A stretch of DNA of 64,000 nucleotides from Kutzneria viridogrisea (GTDB lineage: Bacteria; Actinomycetota; Actinomycetes; Mycobacteriales; Pseudonocardiaceae). This document shows positions 49,395 through 57,338 of this stretch, one piece after another (positions within the stretch are counted from its first letter, which is position 1; every line of letters starts with the position of its first letter). The stretch covers positions 744,001-808,000 of the forward strand of contig JACJID010000001.1 in the NCBI GenBank assembly GCA_014138725.1. The letters run 5' to 3'. The position numbers were made by a program, and so were the translations under genes. Under the pieces are notes generated by a model. The model worked only from the letters and a program-made list of their open reading frames with translations, was not told the origin of the DNA and made no database searches.

Positions 49395-50297
49395 ATGAGC
49401 GGGGAACAGCGCCGCGCTGTGGACGAGATGCTGCGGCGGGCGCCGCAGGGGTTCGAGCCGCTGCCGGTAGAGCAGATGCGGTTGGGCTTCGCCGCGATGA
49501 TGAACGCCTTCCCCGTTCCGGACGAGGTGGTGCAGACCCCGACCGCGCTCGCCGGTCGGCCGGCGATCCTCGTCGAACCGGAGGCGACCGCACGGCCAGG
49601 AACGATCCTGTACTTCCACGGCGGGTCCTTCGCCCTTGGATCGCCGCGGACCGCGATGGTGCTCACGGCGAACCTCGTCCTGCGCACCGGTGTACGAGCG
49701 ATCTCACTGGACTACCGGCTCGCGCCCGAGCACCCGTTCCCGGCCGCGATCGAGGACTGCCTTGCCGCCTACCGGAGCCTGCTGGACGCCGGGGTCGACC
49801 CGGCCTCGGTCGTCTTCGCCGGTGATTCCGCAGGCGGCGGTCTGACCGTGACGGCCTGCCTGGCCGCCCGCGAAGCGGGAGTGCCGATGCCCGCCGGGAT
49901 CGTGGCGTTCTCGCCCGGCCTGGATCACACCCGATCCGGGTCCACGATGATGACGAAGGACGGAATCGATCCGTTCTTCACCCGGGAGAGCATGAGGCAC
50001 ACCGGTGCCATGTACCTCGCTGGGCAGGATCCCGATCAGCCCCTGCTCGCCCCCGCTGTGCACGCGGACCTGGCCGGGTTCCCGCCCATCCTGCTCCAGG
50101 TGGGCACGAACGAAGTGCTCCTGGATGACGCGGTACGGTTCGCGGAACGCGCCCGTGACGCGAACACCGACGTGATCCTCGACATCACCGCTGACGTCCC
50201 GCACGTGTTCCAAGCCTTCACCGGAACCCTCGACGAAGCCGACCAGGCCCTCGACCGGGCCGCCCTCTTCATCAACCAACACCTGGCCCGCTGCTAA
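49395..50297 (+). CDS. Alpha/beta hydrolase, hormone-sensitive-lipase-type esterase
   Basis: A 300-residue esterase. The oxyanion motif is ILYFHGGSFALGSP, the nucleophile is VFAGDSAGGGLTV (GDSAGG), Asp is in NEVLLDDAVRF and His in DVPHVFQAF. DYRLAPEHPFPAAIEDC is the family hallmark. It probably cleaves short acyl esters in the cytoplasm. ATG 49395 follows GGGAGG at 3-6 nt; the upstream ATG 49353 is inside the operator. It is controlled by the divergent MarR regulator. Confidence 0.9.
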   Translation: MSGEQRRAVDEMLRRAPQGFEPLPVEQMRLGFAAMMNAFPVPDEVVQTPTALAGRPAILVEPEATARPGTILYFHGGSFALGSPRTAMVLTANLVLRTGVRAISLDYRLAPEHPFPAAIEDCLAAYRSLLDAGVDPASVVFAGDSAGGGLTVTACLAAREAGVPMPAGIVAFSPGLDHTRSGSTMMTKDGIDPFFTRESMRHTGAMYLAGQDPDQPLLAPAVHADLAGFPPILLQVGTNEVLLDDAVRFAERARDANTDVILDITADVPHVFQAFTGTLDEADQALDRAALFINQHLARC

Positions 50298-50590
50298 GAC
50301 CGTGTCTCACGTGGGGTGTTTCTTGTGGCAGGTCAGTGCTGCGGTGAGGAAGGCACAGAAGGTTCGTATCGAGACACACACCGATACCGCGTCGGCTTAC
50401 CCAGACTCGGAGGTCGGCGTGGTCGTATGCCTTCGATGCGTGGTGGGTACCGTGACGTCGAACGGCGGCAGTGGGTGTCGCCAGGCGCGGCCGCTGGTCA
50501 GCACGAACACGATCGCGGTGAACTCCGGGATCAACGGTTCGACCAACGCCCACAATTCATCAGGCGCCAGGAGTCAACCGCGAGACCCGA
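50298..50590 (-). mobile_element. IS5-type insertion sequence remnant with internal deletion
   Basis: On the minus strand ELWALVEPLIPEF joins TAIVFVLTSGRAWRHPLPPF and TVPTTHRR, then, in another frame, HASKAYDHADLRVWVSRRGI. These are start, middle and late parts of one IS5-type transposase, so two internal segments are missing. GTCTCACGTGGGGTGTT at 50304-50320 matches GTCTCACGTGGGTGTT at 51481-51496 and is probably the terminal repeat. The rest of the gap to 50747 holds no recognised gene. Confidence 0.65.
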
Positions 50591-50747
50591 TCATGACAGC
50601 ACCTGCGCAAGATCTGAGGTGTGCGCGCAATGTGCTTCGTGCCGAACGCGTCGGCCCTTCACCTACCCTGACCAAGCTCTACACGATTGGGCTCGTGCCG
50701 TGCGGGCTCACATCGCGCCGATCGCTGGTTACCTTAGGATGGCCGGC

Positions 50748-51467
50748 ATGGCCCAGCTACCGGGATCTAACGAGACAGGTTCGCCAGCTCGATCGCGGTC
50801 GGGGGCGAGGTCCGGTACCGGCCCTGGTGAACTGGGTGTGCCCCCGTCGCAGCTGCCACACGCCAGGCGCTTGTGGCTCGCTGTCGTCGCAGCGGGTGTA
50901 ATCGGCTTGGTAGGTGGAGTCGCCACGTTCCTCGCCGAGGGACTGATCGACTCTCCGGTGTGGGTTGGCATATTTCACAGTCTCACCCTGTGGGCGATGA
51001 TCACTATCGGAGTCGGTGCCAACCTGAGGAACCAGTGGCGGCTCGCCGCGCTGGCCGGGCTTGTCACACAAATCGGATTGGTGACCAGCTACTATTCGGC
51101 CAAATCCGTGCTGGCCGGTCATCCGCTATCCGTCGCCAGTCTGGTGATCTACTCCCTGGTGGCGGTGTTCGCTGGTCCCCTCTGTGGCGCGGCCGGTGCG
51201 TGTCTGCGCGATCGTCGCCTCCTGATTCGGGTGTTGAGCCTGGGCGTTGCCAGTGCGCCGTGGATCGCTGACGGGGTACGCGGAATCATGGGTACCGTCG
51301 CGACCGGTCTCAACGTGGAAGCCAAGATGGTAGAGGGCGTGTGCTTTATCGCTGTTGGGCTTTTCCTGCCTCTGGTCATCAGTCACTCGCTGCGGGACTG
51401 GCTCAGGAGCTTGGTCGTCGCGGCGGGACTGGTCGGGCTTGTGGTGTTGGTGGACTTGCTCCGCTAA
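50748..51467 (+). CDS. Polytopic membrane protein of unknown function
   Basis: A 239-residue protein with about six membrane helices beginning at LWLAVVAAGVIGLVGGVATF (about residues 42-61) after a Ser/Gly/Arg-rich soluble tail. The last helices (FIAVGLFLPLVISHSL, LVVAAGLVGLVVLVDLL) are followed directly by the stop. No family is recognised. TAGGAT at 50735-50740 is 7 nt before ATG 50748, so a leaderless start is chosen over ATG 50739, which would overlap the -10. It is enclosed by two IS5-type remnants carrying the same terminal repeat in opposite transposase orientation. Confidence 0.65.
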   Translation: MAQLPGSNETGSPARSRSGARSGTGPGELGVPPSQLPHARRLWLAVVAAGVIGLVGGVATFLAEGLIDSPVWVGIFHSLTLWAMITIGVGANLRNQWRLAALAGLVTQIGLVTSYYSAKSVLAGHPLSVASLVIYSLVAVFAGPLCGAAGACLRDRRLLIRVLSLGVASAPWIADGVRGIMGTVATGLNVEAKMVEGVCFIAVGLFLPLVISHSLRDWLRSLVVAAGLVGLVVLVDLLR

Positions 51468-51480
51468 CTCCACAGAGCGC

Positions 51481-51676
51481 GTCTCACGTGGGTGTTGACG
51501 GGGTGCTGCGATGATGACGGGCCGTGGGGGACGAACTCTCGCAGCGTCTGGTGCCTGACGAGTTGTGGGCACTGACCAGTGGCTGTGCCTGGCGGGATCT
51601 GCCGCCCTCGTTCGGGATCACCGGCCCGACCGCGCTTCGCCGGTTCACCAACTGGACCAAGGCCGGGTACACCTAG
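51481..51676 (+). mobile_element. IS5-type left-end remnant with deleted transposase
   Basis: The terminal repeat GTCTCACGTGGGTGTT (51481-51496) is followed by a 50-codon frame from GTG 51524: LSQRLVPDELWAL joins directly to TSGCAWRDLPPSFGITGPT and RRFTNWTKAGYT, then stops. About 40 residues between DELW and TSGCAW are missing, and everything after TKAG is lost. The stop overlaps the end of the LysR gene on the other strand. Confidence 0.7.
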
Positions 51677-52539
51677 GACCGAACCATCGCGGTCAGGACG
51701 CTGTCGCGATGACGTAGTGCGGCGGCCACGAACGAGGTGACCAGTGGTCGGCGGTCCTGCTCGTTCCAGGCGAGCACGAGGCGGCTGGGCGGTGCGTCGG
51801 TCACCGGGAGGCAGACCAGACCGGCCGGGGCCGGTTCGACCAGCGAGCGGGGCAGCACGCCGACCATCCGGCTCACCGTGATCATGTGGAGCAGCTGGAC
51901 CACGTCGGCGACCTCGGGGCCGGTGCCGTCGCCCCCGGGGATGCCTTTCCAGCGTGGCAGCGTCTCACCCTCCAGATCGGACAGTCGCACCGAAGTGCGC
52001 CCGGCCAGCCGGTGTCCGGCCGGGACGATGACCACGCGGTCCTCGGCGTGCAGCGTCTCGTGGGCCAGGCCGTCGAGAGGGTCGAACGGTGCGTAGAGCA
52101 GGCCGACGTCGGCCCGGCCGTCGCGCAGGAAGTCGGTGCGGTCGGCGGGGCCGCTGAACAGGATGTCCACCTGGCGGGCGTCGGGCTGGTGGGCGTATTC
52201 GGCCAGGATCGGTGACAGCAGGCCCGCGTCGCCGCCGGGTTTGAGCACGAGCCGCAGGTGGGTGTGGGGGTCGGCGGCGCGCCGGGCGTTGCGGACGGCG
52301 GCGCTGACCGCGTTGAGCGCGTGGCGTCCGTGTTCCTGCAAAGCCCGCCCGGCGGGTGTGAGCGCGACGTGCCGGCTTGAGCGGGTGAACAGCGGGACGC
52401 CGAGCCGGGTCTCGATCCGTCGGATCGCCTTCGACAGCGCGGGCTGGGCGATGGAGAGCCGGACGGCCGCCCGGCCGAAATGCAGGTCGTCGGCGACCGC
52501 CATGAAGTACTCGAGCTCGCGTGTCTCCAGTTCAACCAT
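51673..52539 (-). CDS. LysR-family regulator
   Basis: A 288-residue regulator. The HTH is LEYFMAVADDLHFGRAAVRL with SIAQPALSKAIRRIETRLGV. The effector domain includes VDILFSGPADRTDFLRDGRADVG and EDRVVIVPAGHRLAG. The group resembles regulators of SDR or aromatic degradation operons. It is divergent from a three-gene coupled unit starting at 52610, over 70 bp, and probably regulates it. Confidence 0.88.
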   Translation of the reverse strand: MVELETRELEYFMAVADDLHFGRAAVRLSIAQPALSKAIRRIETRLGVPLFTRSSRHVALTPAGRALQEHGRHALNAVSAAVRNARRAADPHTHLRLVLKPGGDAGLLSPILAEYAHQPDARQVDILFSGPADRTDFLRDGRADVGLLYAPFDPLDGLAHETLHAEDRVVIVPAGHRLAGRTSVRLSDLEGETLPRWKGIPGGDGTGPEVADVVQLLHMITVSRMVGVLPRSLVEPAPAGLVCLPVTDAPPSRLVLAWNEQDRRPLVTSFVAAALRHRDSVLTAMVRS

Positions 52540-52609
52540 GCCTTCAGGTTATCGCTGAAGATCGAACCGGTCTTGGACGCCGAGGGCGTACGCGGCCAAG
52601 AATTGAGGC

Positions 52610-52927
52610 ATGATCCACCACACGATGATCGTTTCCTTCGAGCAGCCCCTGCTGGACACCGAGCTCGACCACTACCTCGCGGATATCGAACGGGTCATGC
52701 TCGACTCCGGTCTCGCGCAGTCGGTCGTGACCCGGCGCCACCTGCCCATTCCCGGCGAGGAGGCCATCCCGGCACTGATCGCGACCGCGATCGTGCAGGT
52801 CGCCGTGACCGACATCGACACGCTGGCCAAGGCGTTCGCCGCGCCCGGCATGCACGAGGTCATCGACCGCTGGCAGGCGCGGCACCCGTACAAGGTCGCC
52901 TGGGCGAACCACGAGCCGCTGTCATGA
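52610..52927 (+). CDS. Small protein, possibly dimeric alpha+beta barrel fold
   Basis: A 105-residue protein: MIVSFEQPLLDTELDHYLAD, IPALIATAIVQVAVTDIDTLAK and EVIDRWQARHPYKVAW. Length and strand-helix pattern suit an EthD/Dabb-type ferredoxin-like barrel, whose members shape or trap reactive intermediates; this is a weak call. ATG 52610 or ATG 52625 could be the start. Its stop overlaps the SDR start (ATGA at 52924), so it is coupled to that enzyme. Confidence 0.6.
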   Translation: MIHHTMIVSFEQPLLDTELDHYLADIERVMLDSGLAQSVVTRRHLPIPGEEAIPALIATAIVQVAVTDIDTLAKAFAAPGMHEVIDRWQARHPYKVAWANHEPLS

Positions 52928-53670
52928 GCGAGGGCACCCGGAAGGCGGGACTGGTCACCGGCGCCGGCAGCGGGATCGGCCGTGCGGCGGCGATCGAGTT
53001 CGCCCGGCAGGGCGCCGCGGTCGCCGTGCTCGACATCGACGAACCCGCGGCGGCCGAGACCACCGAGTTGATCCGGAAAGACGGCGGGGAAGCACTGGCC
53101 GTCACCGTCGACATCGCCGAGGAACGCTCCGTGCGGGCCGCCGTCGAGCGCACGGTCACCACCTACGGTCGCCTCGATTTCGCCGTGAACAACGCCGGTA
53201 TGGCCTCCCACCACCGGCGGCTCGACCGGATGCCCCTGGACGAGTTCGAGCGCGTGGTCCACGTCAACCTGGCCGGCACCTTCCTGTGCATGAAATACGA
53301 GCTGCCCCTGCTCACAGGCGGCGGCGCGATCGTCAACGTCGCTTCCAACGGTGGCCTGTACGCGATCCCGACCGCCCCCGCCTACGTGGCGGCCAAACAC
53401 GGCATCGTCGGGCTCACCAAGACCGCCGCGGTCGACTACGCGCCGCAGGGCATCCGGGTCAACGCCGTCTGCCCCGGCCCGACCCGTACTCCCGGGTTCG
53501 AGAAGGTGGCGGCTGGCACCGAGATGATCGCGCGGCAGGAGGCGAGCACGCCACTGGGCAGGCTGGCCACGCCGGAGGAGGCCGCCGCGGCCGCGGTCTG
53601 GCTCTGCTCGGACGCCGCCTCCTACATCACCGGGATCGCGCTGTCGGTCGACGGCGGGCGACGGGCATGA
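52924..53670 (+). CDS. Short-chain dehydrogenase/reductase
   Basis: A 248-residue classical SDR. Cofactor loop VTGAGSGIGRAAAIEFA is at residues 11-27, VLDIDEPAA has the Asp typical of NAD(H) preference, NNAG lies in VNNAGMASHH, the catalytic pair is in APAYVAAKHGIVGL (YxxxK), and the end is GIALSVDGGRRA. ATGA overlaps exist at both ends: with the small protein upstream and a truncated amidohydrolase start downstream (ATG 53667). The operon was therefore longer before it was cut. Confidence 0.88.
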   Translation: MSEGTRKAGLVTGAGSGIGRAAAIEFARQGAAVAVLDIDEPAAAETTELIRKDGGEALAVTVDIAEERSVRAAVERTVTTYGRLDFAVNNAGMASHHRRLDRMPLDEFERVVHVNLAGTFLCMKYELPLLTGGGAIVNVASNGGLYAIPTAPAYVAAKHGIVGLTKTAAVDYAPQGIRVNAVCPGPTRTPGFEKVAAGTEMIARQEASTPLGRLATPEEAAAAAVWLCSDAASYITGIALSVDGGRRA

Positions 53671-53722
53671 AGGTCGTCGCGGTCGAGGAGCACATGGCAG
53701 GAAGCAGACCGTACTGGCACGT
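53667..53722 (+). pseudogene. Start of a lost amidohydrolase gene
   Basis: From ATG 53667, in an ATGA overlap with the SDR, the sequence reads MKVVAVEEHM and a few further residues. MKxxAxEEH is the usual opening of amidohydrolase_2 (ACMSD/LigW-like decarboxylase) proteins, where E and H begin the metal site. Similarity ends within about 18 codons, where IS110 sequence begins. Confidence 0.45.
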
Positions 53723-53854
53723 CACGTGCATCAAGACCGGTTCGTCGAGGCCTTGAGCTTCCAGGCGTTCGCCGCACTGAGCATGTCCCCGGGCGCACGG
53801 GCCTACAACGACCGGCTCCGCGCCCGGGGCGCCGGGCATCCGGGCGCGTTGTAG
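53723..53854 (+). mobile_element. IS110-family transposase fragment
   Basis: HVHQDRFVEALSFQAFAALS, MSPGARAYNDRLRARGAGHP and GAL then stop: this matches the C-terminal region of IS110/IS1111 transposases (SPGARAYYDxxRARGxxHxxALR). Only about 43 codons remain. It lies at the break of the amidohydrolase gene. Confidence 0.68.
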
Positions 53855-53880
53855 GGACAGCAGACACCCAGCTCAACCAC

Positions 53881-54852
53881 TTAGCTTCCCGATGGCGTGA
53901 GCACGATTCTGCCGAACACCTCGCCCGCGTCCATTTTCTGGTGAGCCAGCACAGCTTGCTCCAACGGCAGCACCTCGTGCACAACCGTGTCCAGCTCGCC
54001 ACGACTCGCGGCAGCGATCAGTTCGGCGGTCACGGCGTGCCGGTCGGGTGCGGGCACGGTGTTGGCGCTGAAGGTCGCGAACGACATCGACTTCTGGAAT
54101 GCCGCGAACATCTCCATGGCGAAGTTCGCCGGCGGCTCGCCCGCGACCGCGCCGACGGCCACCATGCGACCGTTCGGGTTGAGCTTGGCGAAGAACGAAG
54201 GCAGGTCCGCGCCGGCGACGATGTCGATGATGACGTCGTAGCCCGCGGGAGCGTCCTCACCTCCATCGCCGGCGCGGTCCAGCACGTGGGTCGCACCAAG
54301 CTTGCGCAGGCGGTCGCCACGCTCGGCCGACGAGGTCGTGACCGCCACCGCACTGGCACCACCGCGAGCCGCGAGCTGGACCGTCATGATCCCGATGCCA
54401 CCGGCCGCGCCGCGCACCAGCACCGACTCGCCGGGAGCGAAGTGGGCATGGCGAAGACCGAAGTGGGCCACCGCTCCGGAGCTGCCGAGCGCTACCGCGT
54501 CGACGGCCGACATGATCGCCGGGAGGGGGAGGAGCGTCGCGGCCGGGGCGATCGCTTGCTCGGCGTAGCCGCCGCCCACGCCGGCGAACGCCCACACGCG
54601 CTGACCGACCCATGATGTGTCGACGCCATCGCCGACCGCGGCCACGGTGCCCGCGATCTCGCCGCCGAGGACATGACCTTCGGAGAAGCCGTAGGCGGCC
54701 AGAGCGCCGCTCCGGATCTTGGTGTCGACGCCGCCGACGCCGATCGCCTCGGTGGTGATCAGCACCTGCCCGTCGGCGGGACTCGGGTCAGGAAGGTCGA
54801 TGACCGCGAGGCCCTCGGGACTTCCGAACGCTTGGACCGCAACTGCCTTCAC
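53881..54852 (-). CDS. Zinc-independent alcohol dehydrogenase/quinone reductase (MDR family)
   Basis: A 323-residue medium-chain reductase. GroES-like N-terminal domain; Rossmann motif VLVRGAAGGIGIMTVQLAARGG at about residues 145-165; LPLEQAVLAHQKMDAGEVFGRIVL is the usual C-terminal end. No structural or catalytic zinc ligands are seen. GTG 54852 is preceded by GGGAGA. It is divergent from a TetR regulator with a palindromic operator between them and probably reduces a reactive enone or quinone when induced. Confidence 0.88.
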   Translation of the reverse strand: MKAVAVQAFGSPEGLAVIDLPDPSPADGQVLITTEAIGVGGVDTKIRSGALAAYGFSEGHVLGGEIAGTVAAVGDGVDTSWVGQRVWAFAGVGGGYAEQAIAPAATLLPLPAIMSAVDAVALGSSGAVAHFGLRHAHFAPGESVLVRGAAGGIGIMTVQLAARGGASAVAVTTSSAERGDRLRKLGATHVLDRAGDGGEDAPAGYDVIIDIVAGADLPSFFAKLNPNGRMVAVGAVAGEPPANFAMEMFAAFQKSMSFATFSANTVPAPDRHAVTAELIAAASRGELDTVVHEVLPLEQAVLAHQKMDAGEVFGRIVLTPSGS

Positions 54853-54900
54853 TGTCGTCTCCCTGTTCTGGGATCGATCGGGACTCGCCGACGGACAGTA

Positions 54901-54918
54901 ACGGACGCTGCCGTCCGT
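54901..54918. promoter_or_regulatory. TetR-type operator ACGGACG-CTGC-CGTCCGT
   Basis: ACGGACG (54901-54907) and CGTCCGT (54912-54918) are perfect 7-bp arms with a 4-bp centre, lying between the ADH start (54852) and the tetR start (54937). A GACGGACAG half-site precedes it. Confidence 0.75.
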
Positions 54919-54936
54919 TTAGCTAAAGTGAGAGTA

Positions 54937-55596
54937 GTGACCGACCGTTTGCCTCACACGCTGCGCTCCGATGCCCGGGACAACCGGGAACGCATCCTCG
55001 ACGCGGCTCGCGCGGTGTTCGCCGCCGAAGGTCTGACCGTGCCGATGCGGGAGATCGCCCGGCGCGCCGGGGTCGGCCCTGCCACCCTGTACCGGCGTTA
55101 CCCGACCAAGGAGATGCTGGTCACCGAGGCGTTCACGGACCAGATGCGCGCGTGCCAGTCCATCGTCGACGAGGGGCTCGCCGACCCGGATCCGTGGCAC
55201 GGCTTCTGCCTGGTGATCGAGAAGATCTGTGAGTTGCACGCCCGCGACCGAGGCTTCACCGCGGCCTTCATGTCGACCTTCCCCCACGCGATGGATTTCG
55301 CCGCGATCCGCGCGTACTCACTGACCTCGGTCGCCGAACTTGCCCGCCGCGCCAAGGACGCCGGCCGCCTGCGCCCCGACTTCGTCCTGGACGACCTGAT
55401 CCTCATGCTCATGGCCAACAGCGGCATCCACGCCAGCTCACCGGCCGCCCGGGTCGCGGCCTCCCGGCGCTTCGCCGCGCTCACGCTCCAGGCGTTCCAC
55501 ACCTCGCCCGCGTCCTCGCCGCTGCCACCAGCGCCACGATTGGTGCCTGGGGTATCGACACACCGACGCAACCCGACAGGCGAAACGGATGGGTGA
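54937..55596 (+). CDS. TetR-family regulator
   Basis: A 219-residue regulator. HTH is about residues 13-58: RERILDAARAVFAAEGLTVP, MREIARRAGVGPATLYRRYP. The C-terminal domain is the SbtR type (FTDQMRACQSIVDEGLADPD and later LILMLMANSGIHA). GTG 54937 is used; GTG 54928 is possible. The last 30 residues are Pro/Arg-rich and unlike the family, so the original stop may have been lost. It very likely represses the divergent reductase. Confidence 0.87.
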   Translation: MTDRLPHTLRSDARDNRERILDAARAVFAAEGLTVPMREIARRAGVGPATLYRRYPTKEMLVTEAFTDQMRACQSIVDEGLADPDPWHGFCLVIEKICELHARDRGFTAAFMSTFPHAMDFAAIRAYSLTSVAELARRAKDAGRLRPDFVLDDLILMLMANSGIHASSPAARVAASRRFAALTLQAFHTSPASSPLPPAPRLVPGVSTHRRNPTGETDG

Positions 55597-55810
55597 TCGA
55601 AGCAAGCCCACCCCGGTGCGCCCTGGGGCAGTTCGTCGTGGTGTTCGGCTGGGTTGTCGAGACAGTCGCGGCGGCAGAAGCCGATCCAGCGTTCCACAGT
55701 GGACACCGCGAGTAGTGCGATCCACGACGTGAACCGGTAGAGCACCAAGTACAACAGACTGTGATGATGCCGGGTTGTCTGCTCGACATTCCGCCTCGTG
55801 GTTGCCAGCC

Positions 55811-56359
55811 TCACACGAGGTTGTGCAGCACGGCTTGGTATGTCAGGTCTACCTTGCCTTCCTCGACGTGGACGATCCGTGCGCGAGGCCGAGCGGTGAT
55901 TACCGACATCAACCGGTCGTACATCACCGACAAATCCTCAAATCCGCCACCGCGCTCGACCATCTCCTGGGCCTCGACATGCAACGGATCGGCTGCCGCA
56001 CGGCTGCGCTCAGCGAAGCGCCGCAACATGTTCTCCTTGCTGTCCAGCAACACGATCTCATCGAACGTGGCGTCCACCTCGCGTGCGAGACCTTCGAGCT
56101 GTTCGATGAATGGCATCCGGCCCAGGAACTGCGGAACCACTACATCGTGGCCGGACAGCAGGTGGGCACGTGCCGCGGCCAGCGCGATCTCGCGAGCAAG
56201 CAGGCCAGTGGCATGAGGATCGTCGCGCCATCGGCCGATCAAGCTCCGAACCCGATCGACATCCAGGTTCAGCGCCAGCGGATGCTCGTCGACATACCGC
56301 TGAGCCAGCGTCGACTTGCCGCATCCTGGCGGACCGTTGAGCAGGATCAATCGCGGCAC
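55811..56359 (-). CDS. P-loop kinase of the AAA_33/zeta-like type
   Basis: A 182-residue small NTPase. Walker A is LLNGPPGCGKSTLAQRY (residues 6-22), NLDVDRVRSLIGRW is the acceptor-side Asp region, GHDVVVPQFLGR follows, and MLRRFAERSRA is a likely lid. Members phosphorylate small molecules or nucleotides or act like zeta toxins; no antitoxin gene is adjacent, so a toxin role is unlikely. A 214-bp stretch upstream (55597-55810) shows no gene I can support. It stands alone. Confidence 0.8.
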   Translation of the reverse strand: MPRLILLNGPPGCGKSTLAQRYVDEHPLALNLDVDRVRSLIGRWRDDPHATGLLAREIALAAARAHLLSGHDVVVPQFLGRMPFIEQLEGLAREVDATFDEIVLLDSKENMLRRFAERSRAAADPLHVEAQEMVERGGGFEDLSVMYDRLMSVITARPRARIVHVEEGKVDLTYQAVLHNLV

Positions 56360-56550
56360 TCCGCGACTCTAGCAACCAGTCCAGCGGCAGGCTGTCGACT
56401 CGGATCAGGTTCAGCGCCGTCGATGAGTATCCGCCAGGTGGCTGGCTTGTGGTGTCGCAGGACTTCCTTAACCGTCAATGTTCGGCACCTCGCCAAGATC
56501 ACTGCTGAGTCTGTCGATGTGCTACTTTCCCTAGAATGCGCGGAGGTCCG

Positions 56551-57207
56551 ATGTACGGTCATGCAACGGTCGCGTTCGCCAAGACGTTCGCGGCGTTCAC
56601 TTACGTGTTGGTGCTCTCGCTTTTCGGGTCAGAAGTGGCCGCTCATGCGGGCCCGTCGGCGTCCGGCGCTGACAACAGTGCGCTGCCGCACCATCGAAGC
56701 CATGAGTGTGCGACCCCGTCGATCGACCGGTTGCAGCAGTGGCTTGCTTCTGGCGAGGGCACCACCGTGCCGGCGAGTGGCAGCCTGCTCGTACGCGAGG
56801 GCGACAAGTACGCGGCCAAGGTGAAATTTCTCAACGCCGAGTGGCATGTGATCGTCGTGTGGCTCGGCAATCAGTTCGATGCGCAGGCTGATCTCTCCAC
56901 ATCCTCTGGCTTCTGGCTGACCTACAGCGCGACCGACGATCTCTACGTCCAGTTGCGTCCGGCCTCGCACTGGAGCGGCGGCGACAAGTGGCTCACACTG
57001 GTGCCGTCGACCGGTGGGAAGCTCGTGCAGAGGTTCTTCAGCTTCTCGCCAGAGAAGTGGACGTGGCTGCCTGAACTGGGCAAGCCCTCGTACTCGTTCG
57101 CTTCGGCGCTGAGTGAGGCGCGCGGCCTGGTCTTCGTCGGCAAGACCCCGAACACGCTCGACTTCCGCGGACTGCCCATTGACGGTTACCAGCCACCGTG
57201 TCGCTGA
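56551..57207 (+). CDS. Secreted protein of unknown function
   Basis: A 218-residue protein. Signal peptide about residues 1-33 (FAAFTYVLVLSLFGSEVAAHA). The mature part is a compact, Trp-rich domain from about residue 85 (EWHVIVVWLGNQFDAQADLS, FWLTYSATDDLYVQLRP, LVQRFFSFSPEKWTWLPEL), a beta-rich pattern like carbohydrate- or surface-binding modules, without catalytic motifs I recognise. GGAGG precedes ATG 56551. It ends at a strong hairpin. Confidence 0.68.
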   Translation: MYGHATVAFAKTFAAFTYVLVLSLFGSEVAAHAGPSASGADNSALPHHRSHECATPSIDRLQQWLASGEGTTVPASGSLLVREGDKYAAKVKFLNAEWHVIVVWLGNQFDAQADLSTSSGFWLTYSATDDLYVQLRPASHWSGGDKWLTLVPSTGGKLVQRFFSFSPEKWTWLPELGKPSYSFASALSEARGLVFVGKTPNTLDFRGLPIDGYQPPCR

Positions 57208-57247
57208 GCGTGCTACAGGCGTAAACCCTTACTGAGTAGCCCACCAC

Positions 57248-57290
57248 GCACCTGGCCCCTGGTCGAAGATCGCGACCAGGGGCCAGGTGC
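57248..57290. terminator. Strong convergent terminator hairpin
   Basis: Perfect 18-bp arms GCACCTGGCCCCTGGTCG (57248-57265) and CGACCAGGGGCCAGGTGC (57273-57290) with a 7-nt loop, between convergent genes ending at 57207 (+) and 57339 (-). Confidence 0.85.
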
Positions 57291-57338
57291 AACGCCGCGG
57301 GATCCTTGGTCATCCAGCGCGGCGTCCTCGCTGGCGGC

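Noticed and set aside
55098-55814. Minus-strand frame opposite and beyond the TetR gene
   Set aside because: A hydrophobic patch near its start (LLYLVLYRFTSWIALL) first looked like a membrane protein, but it continues as the antisense of tetR and has no ribosome site.
55811-56359. Zeta-type toxin of a toxin-antitoxin pair
   Set aside because: The fold fits a zeta-like kinase, but no small antitoxin gene is adjacent and the chain is shorter than zeta toxins.
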